A stretch of DNA of 18,223 bases from contig JAICQC010000036.1 in the NCBI GenBank assembly GCA_025938055.1, positions 1 through 18,223 on the forward strand, given 5' to 3'. The number at the start of each line of letters is the position of its first letter. Within the stretch, counting starts at the first letter, position 1. Below are positions 1-9,787 of this stretch, one piece after another. This stretch comes from Anaerolineales bacterium (GTDB lineage Bacteria; Chloroflexota; Anaerolineae; Anaerolineales; Villigracilaceae). The notes beneath the pieces are model-generated. The model ran no database searches and was not told the DNA's origin. It saw only the letters and a list, made by a program, of their open reading frames with translations. A program made the position numbers and the translations under genes.

Positions 1-1648
<1,648 letters not shown>

Positions 1649-1655
1649 ATGTTAA

Positions 1656-1692
1656 ACAGAAAGAGCGCACGATGATCGTGCGCTCTTTCTGT
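1656..1692. terminator. Bidirectional hairpin terminator between ppdK and the LysM gene
   Basis: A perfect 17-bp inverted repeat (arms 1656-1672 and 1676-1692, loop TGA) starts 7 nt after the ppdK stop codon and ends 11 nt before the LysM stop codon. Being symmetrical between convergent genes, it can terminate transcription from both sides. There is no long T run after either arm, so its efficiency as an intrinsic terminator is inferred. Confidence 0.8.
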
Positions 1693-1703
1693 GTAATTGG
1701 ATC

Positions 1704-2462
1704 TTATCGAACTCTGATCACCTGTCCGACATAAATGATGTTGGGATTCCTGATGTTCGGGTTGAGTGCCAGCAGAGCATCAACCGTGGTGCCGTATCTG
1801 TTAGCGATGATCCGGAGTGTATCGCCTCTCTGGACAATATGAGTCGAGATCTGCGCCTGTCCGGGGATCGTGATCGCCTGCCCAACATAGATAACGTTCG
1901 GGTTAGTAATCTGCGGGTTGACTCTCAGGATCGCGTCGACCGTGGTGCTGAACTTCGCAGCGATCTTGCGCAGGGTATCTCCGCGAACCGCATAGTAGAC
2001 GCCACCAGAGGGAGGGGGCGGCTGCGTGGGCGGCGGGTTTCCGGGACCGACTGCATAGATCGTCAACCGCTGGCCTTCATAAATAACATTCGGGTTCGTA
2101 ATGCTCGGGTTGGAGGCAATAATCGATTCCACGGTTGAGTTGAAGCGAGCTGCCAGACTCCTCAAGGTATCGCCGCGAGCCACGATGTAAATCAAATAAC
2201 CGCCATCACTACCGAGGATCGTGCCCGGCAGAAGCAGAACCTGACCTGGATAGATCAAGTTGCCCCAACCGATCTCTGGGTTTGCCCGACGCAGAGCCGA
2301 AACCGTCGTGCCACAGCGATCGGCAATCTTGCGCAGGGTATCGCCGCTAACCACGGTGGCGCTCGTGCCGCATGACACAGCAAACGCCGAACTGGTGGTT
2401 GCAAACGATGCAAACAACACCGCAATGAGAACAAATAATTGTAAGAATTTTCTTGTGTTCAT
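1704..2462 (-). CDS. Secreted protein with four LysM domains
   Basis: Exported peptidoglycan- or glycan-binding protein of 252 residues with no catalytic domain. A signal peptide covers residues 1-28 (a Lys/Arg start, a hydrophobic core, cleavage after SAFA). Four LysM repeats follow, at about 31-80, 89-138, 155-201 and 206-252, each with the (R/S)GDTLR ... NP ... IYxGQ pattern. Repeat 1 has a Cys pair (C31, C50) that could form a disulfide once exported. A Pro-rich linker (about 139-152) separates repeats 2 and 3. I chose the start at 2462 because GGAG lies 6 nt upstream of it; an in-frame ATG at 2474 adds four residues but has no ribosome binding site. It could be a cell-wall adhesin, or a scaffold for hydrolases encoded elsewhere. 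Confidence 0.92.
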   Translation of the reverse strand: MNTRKFLQLFVLIAVLFASFATTSSAFAVSCGTSATVVSGDTLRKIADRCGTTVSALRRANPEIGWGNLIYPGQVLLLPGTILGSDGGYLIYIVARGDTLRSLAARFNSTVESIIASNPSITNPNVIYEGQRLTIYAVGPGNPPPTQPPPPSGGVYYAVRGDTLRKIAAKFSTTVDAILRVNPQITNPNVIYVGQAITIPGQAQISTHIVQRGDTLRIIANRYGTTVDALLALNPNIRNPNIIYVGQVIRVR

Positions 2463-2468
2463 CGAAAT

Positions 2469-2472
2469 CTCC
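2469..2472 (-). promoter_or_regulatory. Ribosome binding site that decides the LysM gene start
   Basis: GGAG on the minus strand with a 6-nt spacer to the ATG at 2462. It lies downstream of the alternative ATG at 2474 and so supports the shorter protein. The bases just past it (2461-2468) can pair with 2503-2510 in the leader, an 8-bp match that covers the start codon region. Confidence 0.6.
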
Positions 2473-2533
2473 ATTTCGTTGATAAATCTTGAAATAGGAT
2501 GAATTTCGATTTGTAAAAGTTCCCCAAAGTTCG

Positions 2534-2555
2534 CGCTCAGGCTTGATCCTCAGCG
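2534..2555 (-). other. Weak hairpin in the spacer between plsC and the LysM gene
   Basis: Two 8-nt arms, 2534-2541 and 2548-2555, pair except for one mismatch. It lies 7 nt after the plsC stop codon on the minus strand and no T run follows, so it may only be a weak terminator or processing site. The rest of the spacer (2463-2561) shows no convincing promoter. Confidence 0.3.
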
Positions 2556-2561
2556 TTGCAA

Positions 2562-3257
2562 TTACATTGTAAAGCCTTTCGGCTGCTCCGAATACACGCC
2601 CCGCATATCCTCGGGTAGTGCTTGTGCCATGCTGAACATCAAACGGTCCGTCAATGCCAAAGGCGTTTCACCGGGTTGGGGCATTAGCATCCGAAGCAAT
2701 CGGATCTGGACGCGCGTCCTGCGCGGGAATCGCTTGAAGAAGCGGTCAGACCCAACGACCGTCAGCGGCACAATGGGACAATCTGCATCGATCGCCAGTC
2801 GGGCTGCTCCCGTTTTCGCAACCGCCAGCCCCTTCCCTTTCGAACGTGTCCCTTCCGGGAACATACCCAGCGTCTGACCGTGCTCCAGCACCTTTGCCGC
2901 ATGACGCATCGCCCAGGCGTCCTTCTCACCACGGTTGACCGGGAACCCGCTGAGGTTGCGCAGAGCAACATCCAGGAGCGGATTCCTGAACAGTTCAGCT
3001 TTGCCCATAAAGAAGATCGGGCGCGGCAGTGCGAACTGCATTGGGAATACGTCAAAGTTGGTGACATGATTCGCCGCCAGTATGACCGGTCCCGCCCGGG
3101 GGAAATTCTCCAACCCGCTGACTTCCATCTTCATCACAAACTTGAAGAGGAAACGCATCAGCCCGATCATCAGGCGGCGCTGGGGCGTATCGCTAAAATA
3201 AAATTTCTTTTGATCGCGGGGGTCCATGTCAGGTATTGCGAAGGCTGTCGAGTCCAT
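2562..3257 (-). CDS. plsC: 1-acyl-sn-glycerol-3-phosphate acyltransferase (PlsC family)
   Basis: Transfers an acyl chain to lysophosphatidic acid to make phosphatidic acid at the inner face of the membrane. The protein has 231 residues, normal for bacterial PlsC. It shows the catalytic HX4D motif (NHVTNFD, H64-D69), the glycerol-phosphate-binding FPEGTRS (133-139), and a PVNRGEKDA segment between them. A hydrophobic, basic helix at about 29-44 probably anchors it to the membrane. The start is uncertain: an upstream in-frame TTG at 3275 would add six residues, and an internal ATG at Met11 is also possible; none has a good ribosome binding site. It is divergent from eno and followed after 99 nt by the LysM gene. 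Substrate specificity within the family cannot be read from the sequence. Confidence 0.9.
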   Translation of the reverse strand: MDSTAFAIPDMDPRDQKKFYFSDTPQRRLMIGLMRFLFKFVMKMEVSGLENFPRAGPVILAANHVTNFDVFPMQFALPRPIFFMGKAELFRNPLLDVALRNLSGFPVNRGEKDAWAMRHAAKVLEHGQTLGMFPEGTRSKGKGLAVAKTGAARLAIDADCPIVPLTVVGSDRFFKRFPRRTRVQIRLLRMLMPQPGETPLALTDRLMFSMAQALPEDMRGVYSEQPKGFTM

Positions 3258-3343
3258 AAAATGTTTGTCAATCAAAGTGAGTTATACTTACAAAAAATTC
3301 ATCAGCGCCACAATTGGGAAATTTCGTGAGGCACTGATAATAA

Positions 3344-4654
<1,311 letters not shown>

Positions 4655-4662
4655 TCCAAAAT

Positions 4663-4702
4663 AAACGAGTAGGGTCACGCAGCTGCGTGACCCGACTCGT
4701 TT
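4663..4702. terminator. Bidirectional hairpin terminator between eno and the D-cysteine desulfhydrase-like gene
   Basis: Arms AAACGAGT/ACTCGTTT flank a perfect GGGTCACGCAG/CTGCGTGACCC palindrome with one A/G mismatch between them, giving about 19 paired bases in 40. It begins 8 nt after the eno stop codon, and its right arm overlaps the stop codon (4701-4703) of the convergent minus-strand gene. Short A/T runs flank both sides. It probably ends transcription from both directions. Confidence 0.85.
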
Positions 4703-5663
4703 AAATTTTGTTTGCGTATTTCTCGGCGAACAGCGCGGGCTGTCCACCGGTGTGCCAGAACAGAATCGTTTCATCCTTTTTGAAAAATCCCTTACGGATC
4801 AAGTCGATCATCCCTGCCGCGGCGCGACCCGTGTACACGGGATCGAGTAGCAAGCCTTCATATTTCGCAAACATTCGAACCGCTTCGCGCTCGGTGTCGG
4901 TCAGTACGCCGTAGCCAGCCTTGCAGTATTCTTCGTTTGCCAGGACATCCTCCCGCCTAAACTCGATGCGCTCCCCCATCTTTTCGCTCGCATCGGATGC
5001 CAGTGTGGAAACACGCGTCTTCAACCAGTCTTCAGGCTCGTCAATACTGATTCCCAAAACTTTCCCTTTGAAACCAAATACACGTTGACCCAAGACCAAT
5101 CCCGCGTGCGTGCCTCCAGAGGATGTGCCGAACACGATCCAATCGGATCGGACGTTTTGCTCCATGAATTCCTTCATGGCGAAGGTATACCCCAGCGCAC
5201 CGGTCGGGCTAGAACCGCCATACCAGACAAGATAAGGCTTTTTCCCATCCGAAGCAGCTTTGTCGAATGTTTGTTGCAACGTCTGGTCACGCAGGGCACC
5301 GTCTGCAATTGTAACAATCTCCGCGCCGAACAATTGGTCGAGCAAAAGATTGGCGGAGGGGTGAGCAGGCATTTCCCCATTCAGCACAAGGGTACAGTCT
5401 AGCCCAAAGCGTGCGGCAGCAGCGGCTGTCTGGCGGCAGTGATTCGACTGTAGCGCGCCGCCGGTGATCAGCGTTTTGGCGCCCTGCTCGAGAGCTTCGG
5501 CCACGAGGAACTCAAGCTTGCGGGTCTTGTTGCCGCCCAGAGCAAGCCCGGTCTGATCGTCACGCTTGACGAGGATTCTGGGTCCCCGCAGATGGGCACG
5601 CAACCGCGGCAGTTCTTCGATACGGGTGGGAAGATGGGCAAAATGCACTCGTGGAATATCCAT
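4701..5663 (-). CDS. D-cysteine desulfhydrase-like PLP enzyme (ACC deaminase family)
   Basis: Cytosolic fold-type II PLP enzyme of 320 residues, likely cleaving D-cysteine to pyruvate, H2S and ammonia. The PLP lysine is K46 in GGNKTRKLEF; S73 in QSNHCRQTAA is the substrate-contacting region; and GTSSGGTHAG binds the cofactor phosphate. Two positions separate D-cysteine desulfhydrases from true ACC deaminases: this protein has Thr278 in PVYTG and Thr305 in HTGG, where ACC deaminases have Glu and Leu. Those two Thr favour desulfhydrase. GGAGGT lies upstream of the ATG, and the start overlaps the stop codon of the FemAB gene by one base (TAATG), so translation is coupled. It is the last gene of the minus-strand envelope block. 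Confidence 0.87.
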   Translation of the reverse strand: MDIPRVHFAHLPTRIEELPRLRAHLRGPRILVKRDDQTGLALGGNKTRKLEFLVAEALEQGAKTLITGGALQSNHCRQTAAAAARFGLDCTLVLNGEMPAHPSANLLLDQLFGAEIVTIADGALRDQTLQQTFDKAASDGKKPYLVWYGGSSPTGALGYTFAMKEFMEQNVRSDWIVFGTSSGGTHAGLVLGQRVFGFKGKVLGISIDEPEDWLKTRVSTLASDASEKMGERIEFRREDVLANEEYCKAGYGVLTDTEREAVRMFAKYEGLLLDPVYTGRAAAGMIDLIRKGFFKKDETILFWHTGGQPALFAEKYANKI

Positions 5664-6850
5664 TACGCACCTCCGAGAGATTGTCTTGTTTTTACTTTTC
5701 CTCGCGAGCGCATGACCGCCAGCACCCGCGGGATAATTTCCGAATAGAGTTTATACCAGAGCGGGTTCGGCGCAAAATCCCAGGCACCGAGTGTCCGCAC
5801 AACCTTCCCGCCAAGCCCTTCCTTGAAGCGATAAACGCCCCACATGGAATCGCTTTCATTGAATACATCCGGCGCGCCCCAGAGATCGTACACCGTGCAG
5901 CCTTTTGCCTTGGCGCGTTTCATCGCCTCCCATTGGAGGAGATAGGTCGGCATCTTTTCGCGATGCGCATCACGAGACATCCCATACACATAATAGGCGT
6001 GGCCTGCAAAATAAAAGACGAAGATCGCGGCGACGGGTTCGCTCTCTACTTCGGCGATGAGAGGTTCGGTGAAGGGTAATTGGTAAGTAGTAATTAGAGA
6101 CTGGGAATTGGAGATTGGGGGTTGGCTATTTGCTATAAATGTCTGCCAGACCGTTTTGTAATACTCCTCATCACGAATTACAAATCCATCGCGTACAGAG
6201 GTTTCAGCATACATCTTGTACAAGATATCAAAATCGCTTGATGTGCCTATACGCAGGACAACGCCTTTCTTTTCAGCAAGACGAATGTTGTAGCGCGTCT
6301 TCTGTTTCATGCGCGCCAGCAGCTCTTCTTCCGAAGGATTCAAATCGATCAGGACCGTGTTACTGAACTGAATTTGATCTGAGGAATATTTCCAGCCTCT
6401 TTGTTTCAACTCAGACAGGACAGCCTGCCCGCTCGAATCAATGATATCAGTATCGCTTTGAGGCACCCCGGTTGCCAGCACGACATCAGGATCAAGCTTC
6501 AGAAATATCCCGCCCTGCTTCCTCGCAAAAGACTGCAAATCATGCAAGACACGCCTTCTCAGCGATTCGTTCGTCCAATCCAGCAAAGGACCTTTTGGAG
6601 CGTACAGAATAGATAAGCGTGCAGACATGCCAGCTATAGGAATGGCTTTCTTCAAGATCAATGCCGCCGCCGTGGGATGAAAGTCGAGAGAGGGAAGACT
6701 TCCTTCTTCTTTCAACTTTCCTGATTCATCCCACACCATATAGACAGGCTGCCACCCATACTTCGCCTTTACCTGTCCCCATTCATGGGTTTGCAGGAAG
6801 TGCGGATTTGGAAGGGTAGAGATAAGAGAATTCCAGAGGTTACTTTCCAT
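5663..6850 (-). CDS. FemAB-type aminoacyl/acyl transferase (second of a tandem pair), with repeat-derived insert
   Basis: A GNAT-fold protein of the FemABX/FmhB group, whose members use aminoacyl-tRNA to add amino acids to peptidoglycan precursors; relatives modify other surface glycans. It has 395 residues. Motifs are GGIFLKLDPD, MKQKTRYNIRLAEKKGV (181-197), YVYGMS, LLQWEAMKRAKAKG and YDLWGAPD. The next gene upstream (6854-7849) is a clear paralogue sharing the 17-residue motif exactly. Residues about 240-259 (ANSQPPISNSQSLITTYQLP) have no counterpart in that paralogue and are encoded by a 7-nt periodic repeat (6077-6132). The start ATG is 3 nt after the upstream stop, with a GGGA ribosome binding site. 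The 3' end overlaps the desulfhydrase start. The acceptor substrate is unknown. Confidence 0.85.
   Translation of the reverse strand: MESNLWNSLISTLPNPHFLQTHEWGQVKAKYGWQPVYMVWDESGKLKEEGSLPSLDFHPTAAALILKKAIPIAGMSARLSILYAPKGPLLDWTNESLRRRVLHDLQSFARKQGGIFLKLDPDVVLATGVPQSDTDIIDSSGQAVLSELKQRGWKYSSDQIQFSNTVLIDLNPSEEELLARMKQKTRYNIRLAEKKGVVLRIGTSSDFDILYKMYAETSVRDGFVIRDEEYYKTVWQTFIANSQPPISNSQSLITTYQLPFTEPLIAEVESEPVAAIFVFYFAGHAYYVYGMSRDAHREKMPTYLLQWEAMKRAKAKGCTVYDLWGAPDVFNESDSMWGVYRFKEGLGGKVVRTLGAWDFAPNPLWYKLYSEIIPRVLAVMRSRGKVKTRQSLGGA
6077..6132 (-). repeat. Degenerate heptanucleotide array inside a FemAB gene
   Basis: Read on the + strand, eight consecutive 7-mers follow without a break: TAATTGG, TAAGTAG, TAATTAG, AGACTGG, GAATTGG, AGATTGG, GGGTTGG, CTATTTG. 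The consensus is about nAATTGG. The array lies wholly within the coding frame of the minus-strand gene and encodes a Ser/Gln/Pro/Thr-rich stretch absent from the tandem paralogue. Confidence 0.75.
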
Positions 6851-6853
6851 GTG

Positions 6854-7849
6854 TTATTCCCTATTCCCGATAAATCGCAAATACGCCCAATACAGCAACG
6901 GATTGTAAACTCTGTCCATCGCCTGCCATGCGCGTTTGAGTTGGCCACCAAATCCGCGCTTAAAACGGTAGACGCCCCACAAGCCATCACTGCGCTTTTC
7001 AAAGTTGGCTTCAAGTGTGGCTTCCTCTTCGTCAGGCACACCCCAGAGGTCATATTCCTCAGAGCTATGTGCCTTTGCCCATTTCATGGCTTCCCACTGC
7101 AGCAAATAGGCAGGCATGCGATTGCGTTCTTCCTCTGTGGAGGCGCCGTAAAGATAATAGGCGCGGTTTCCATTCCTGGCGACAAATAACGCGGCTAATG
7201 GCTTGCCTTCATACTCGGCAAGCAGCAGCTCCCCCATTCCTTTGGGTTGGAGCAGCTCATAGGCACGTTGATAATATTCGCGAGAATGGACTCCAAATCC
7301 GTCACGGCTGCCGGTAACGAGCATCATCCTGTGAAAGGATTCAATGTCGCTCCAGGCACGAACGGCGACGCCTTTTTTCTCCGCCAAACGGATGTTGTAG
7401 CGAGTCTTTTGTTTCATTCGCGCCAAAATTTGTTCGTGTGTGCTCGCAAGGTCAATGATGATGGTGCGAGGCGGCTGGATATTTTGAGGAGATATTCGTA
7501 CTTGATAATTCGTAAATAGTAAATTATCAGACTCAGCGTTTTGCCAGAGGTCGGGTTCGAGTTTCAGGAAGATGGCTCGATACTGTTTGCAGACCAAATC
7601 GATCTCGGACCACAGACTCTGCTTGAAGGCTTGCCAATCGCTGATGATTGCTTTTGGGATATAACCAACTGTGAAACCCAAAGGCAAATTACGAAATAAA
7701 ATTTGAACTCCAACATTTCCTGTAACAATGCGCACAGCTTTCCATCCGAACGCAGATTTCAGCTCACCCCATTCACCAGTCTGAAGCAAATGCGCGTTGG
7801 GATGGGAATAAAGAAACTCATTCCAGTCGGAGAGAGAAACGATGGGCAT
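6854..7849 (-). CDS. FemAB-type aminoacyl/acyl transferase (first of a tandem pair)
   Basis: A 331-residue FemABX-family GNAT protein, paralogous to its downstream neighbour. Shared motifs are FLKLEPD, MKQKTRYNIRLAEKKGV (145-161), the AYYLYGAS core, MPAYLLQWEAMKWAKAHS and YDLWGVPD. The family transfers amino acids from tRNA to cell-wall precursors in the cytosol; the position in a sugar-assembly cluster suggests a lipid-linked glycan or peptidoglycan acceptor here, which is inference. The upstream spacer to the dehydratase gene is 54 nt and consists almost wholly of an 8-nt periodic repeat. The ribosome binding site is weak (GAGAA). It lacks the repeat-derived insert of the second copy and is the better guide to the ancestral form. 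Confidence 0.85.
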   Translation of the reverse strand: MPIVSLSDWNEFLYSHPNAHLLQTGEWGELKSAFGWKAVRIVTGNVGVQILFRNLPLGFTVGYIPKAIISDWQAFKQSLWSEIDLVCKQYRAIFLKLEPDLWQNAESDNLLFTNYQVRISPQNIQPPRTIIIDLASTHEQILARMKQKTRYNIRLAEKKGVAVRAWSDIESFHRMMLVTGSRDGFGVHSREYYQRAYELLQPKGMGELLLAEYEGKPLAALFVARNGNRAYYLYGASTEEERNRMPAYLLQWEAMKWAKAHSSEEYDLWGVPDEEEATLEANFEKRSDGLWGVYRFKRGFGGQLKRAWQAMDRVYNPLLYWAYLRFIGNRE

Positions 7850-7856
7850 AATTCTC

Positions 7857-7904
7857 GTTGGAAGGTTGAAACGTTCGAACGTTTCAACCTGTAAACGTGT
7901 AACT
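7857..7904. repeat. Octanucleotide array with a perfect 28-bp palindrome
   Basis: Six 8-mers on the + strand: GTTGGAAG, GTTGAAAC, GTTCGAAC, GTTTCAAC, CTGTAAAC, GTGTAACT; the core consensus GTTnnAAC is itself palindromic. As a result 7863-7890 is a perfect 28-bp palindrome. The array fills nearly the whole spacer between the dehydratase stop codon (7904-7906) and the FemAB start (7849). No T run follows on either strand, so it does not look like an ordinary intrinsic terminator. Confidence 0.75.
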
Positions 7905-9787
7905 CAAATAACGAAGGTGATATCTGGCTGGGGCGCTTCGCGAATGGACGAGCCGGGGACCAATTCATCAAGCGAGGCGATGATCGCATCGTTATCGCCG
8001 GAGTGGGCTGAGGCAGAGAGTGAGTCGATGGCTTGAGGCAGGCTGAGGCTGGGAAGAGAAACGTCGGCTTCGAGGCGGAAGATATCCGGGTGCCGGGTCT
8101 TTGCAAGAGGCGTCCCTGCCTCCCAGAGTTCTTCCGTCATTTTCTCCCCCGGGCGGATGCCGGTAAACGAGATGTCGATATCGCGATAAGGCTCCAGCCC
8201 GGAGAGTCGTATGAGGTCTTCGGCAAGGTCCAGGATGCGGATCGGTTCTCCCATGTTCAATACGAACGTCTCGCCGCTGTTTTCCATGGAAGCAGCTTGC
8301 AGCACCAGGTAAACCGCCTCCGGGATGGTCATGAAGAAGCGGGACATATCCGGGTGTGTGATTGTGACGGGGCCGCCGTTCGCAATCTGCTGTTTGAAGA
8401 TCGGAATGATGGAACCGCGGCTGCCCAGCACGTTGCCAAAACGGACAACCGTGAACGCGCGCTTCGATTCGCGCGCGGTATGTAGGACGATCATCTCGGC
8501 GAGGCGCTTGGTTGCGCCGTAGATCGATGATGGACGCACTGCCTTATCGGTGGAGATCAAGACAAACCTTTCCACATTGTGAGCGAGCGCGGCTTGCACC
8601 ACATTGCGCGTGCCGATCACGTTGTTGGTAATGGCTTCGACAACGTTCACTTCCATCAACGGGACGTGCTTGTGCGCCGCGGCATGGAAGACGACCTCGG
8701 GCTGTTGCTGAACAAACACCTGTGCAAGGCGCTCAGCATCGCGCACGTCGGCAATCACAGGGGAAATCGAAAGGTCCGGGTAATCGTCGCGCAGTTCGAG
8801 ATAAATCTCAAAAATGCTGTTTTCTCCATGGCCGAGCAGTACCAACTCCGATGGGCTGCGCTGTGCGATCTGGCGGGTCAGTTCGCGCCCAATCGAGCCG
8901 CCCGCGCCGGTGACAAGGACGCGCTTCCCGGCAAGCGCCGCGCCAACGGCTTCATCGTTCACGCGGACAGGCTCACGGCGGAGCAGGTCGTTGATGTCCA
9001 CTTCACGCAGCCGGTTGACGCTGATCTTCCCGCCGATCAGTTCGTGAACGCCAGGCACCGTGCGCGAAGCGATTCCCTTGATGCGGCAGACATCGTTGAC
9101 CATGCGGACAAGCTGCCCGGAGGCAGAGGGAATGGCAATGATGACGATCTCGATCTTGTGCAGGTCAATCAGTGCAGCCAGATCTTCGACCTTGCCAATG
9201 ACTGTCACCCCGTAAATCGTATGATTTTGCTTGGCAGGATCATCATCCAGGAAACCGACTGGCGTTAAGTTGAGCTGCGATGATTTTTGAAGTTCGCGCA
9301 CGACGAGGGCGCCTGCGTCCCCGGCTCCGATGATCAGAGCGCGTTTGCCCTTGCCGTTCTCGCGCGCCGCCATGGACTGTTCGGTAAGGATGCGCAGGGC
9401 AAAGCGCGAGCCGCCGATCAACACCAGCGACAGCAGCCAGTCTATTCCCAGAGCGGAGCGCGGCATGCCGGGCAGCACGTTTCCGGTGACGATCAAAAGC
9501 GCCATCACCCCGGAGGTCAGCACAGAGGCTGTCGTCACCGCGACCGTGATCAGGCGCAGTTCGCCGGTGCTGGCATAGATCCACAGGCGGCGATAAAGAC
9601 CGAAGAAGAAATAAACCGGAATCTTGATCGCCAGCGCAACCACGCACATCAATACCACCGCCGGGAAATAATATGGCAGTTCACCGACATCGAGGCGCAG
9701 GGCAAAGCTGCCCAGGACAGAAACAATCGTGAGCGCAATATCGCCCAGGAAGACAAAACGATTACGAATCTGTCCGCGCGCTGTCAT
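7904..9787 (-). CDS. Membrane-bound nucleotide-sugar 4,6-dehydratase (WbpM/CapD/PglF family)
   Basis: Likely converts UDP-N-acetylglucosamine to a 4-keto-6-deoxy sugar, the first step towards rare amino sugars of surface glycans. It has 627 residues. Four hydrophobic helices span about 10-135; a first Rossmann-like domain begins at RALIIGAGDAG; the catalytic SDR domain starts at TGAGGSIG (293-300), with STDK (412-415), and YGATK (Y423, K427) as the YxxxK pair. Large membrane members such as WbpM and PglF usually have Met in place of this Tyr. I chose the ATG at 9787, which overlaps the epimerase stop as ATGA, over the TTG four codons upstream. The repeat array at 7857-7904 follows its stop codon. 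Confidence 0.9.
   Translation of the reverse strand: MTARGQIRNRFVFLGDIALTIVSVLGSFALRLDVGELPYYFPAVVLMCVVALAIKIPVYFFFGLYRRLWIYASTGELRLITVAVTTASVLTSGVMALLIVTGNVLPGMPRSALGIDWLLSLVLIGGSRFALRILTEQSMAARENGKGKRALIIGAGDAGALVVRELQKSSQLNLTPVGFLDDDPAKQNHTIYGVTVIGKVEDLAALIDLHKIEIVIIAIPSASGQLVRMVNDVCRIKGIASRTVPGVHELIGGKISVNRLREVDINDLLRREPVRVNDEAVGAALAGKRVLVTGAGGSIGRELTRQIAQRSPSELVLLGHGENSIFEIYLELRDDYPDLSISPVIADVRDAERLAQVFVQQQPEVVFHAAAHKHVPLMEVNVVEAITNNVIGTRNVVQAALAHNVERFVLISTDKAVRPSSIYGATKRLAEMIVLHTARESKRAFTVVRFGNVLGSRGSIIPIFKQQIANGGPVTITHPDMSRFFMTIPEAVYLVLQAASMENSGETFVLNMGEPIRILDLAEDLIRLSGLEPYRDIDISFTGIRPGEKMTEELWEAGTPLAKTRHPDIFRLEADVSLPSLSLPQAIDSLSASAHSGDNDAIIASLDELVPGSSIREAPQPDITFVI

Noticed and set aside
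1704..2390. DNA repeat in the LysM gene as a repeat element
   Set aside because: The similarity between segments comes from the four LysM protein domains, not from a separate repeat.
3265..3288. TTGTCA and TATACT as an eno promoter
   Set aside because: The spacer is only 12 nt, too short for a sigma70 promoter; no better pair was found in the plsC-eno spacer.
7863..7890. The 28-bp palindrome as an ordinary intrinsic terminator
   Set aside because: No T run follows on either strand, and its symmetry is explained by the self-complementary 8-mer unit.
8579..9268. A 229-codon open frame on the + strand inside the dehydratase gene
   Set aside because: It lies antisense to a strongly conserved coding region with clear motifs, shows no family features, and is explained by codon bias of the real gene.
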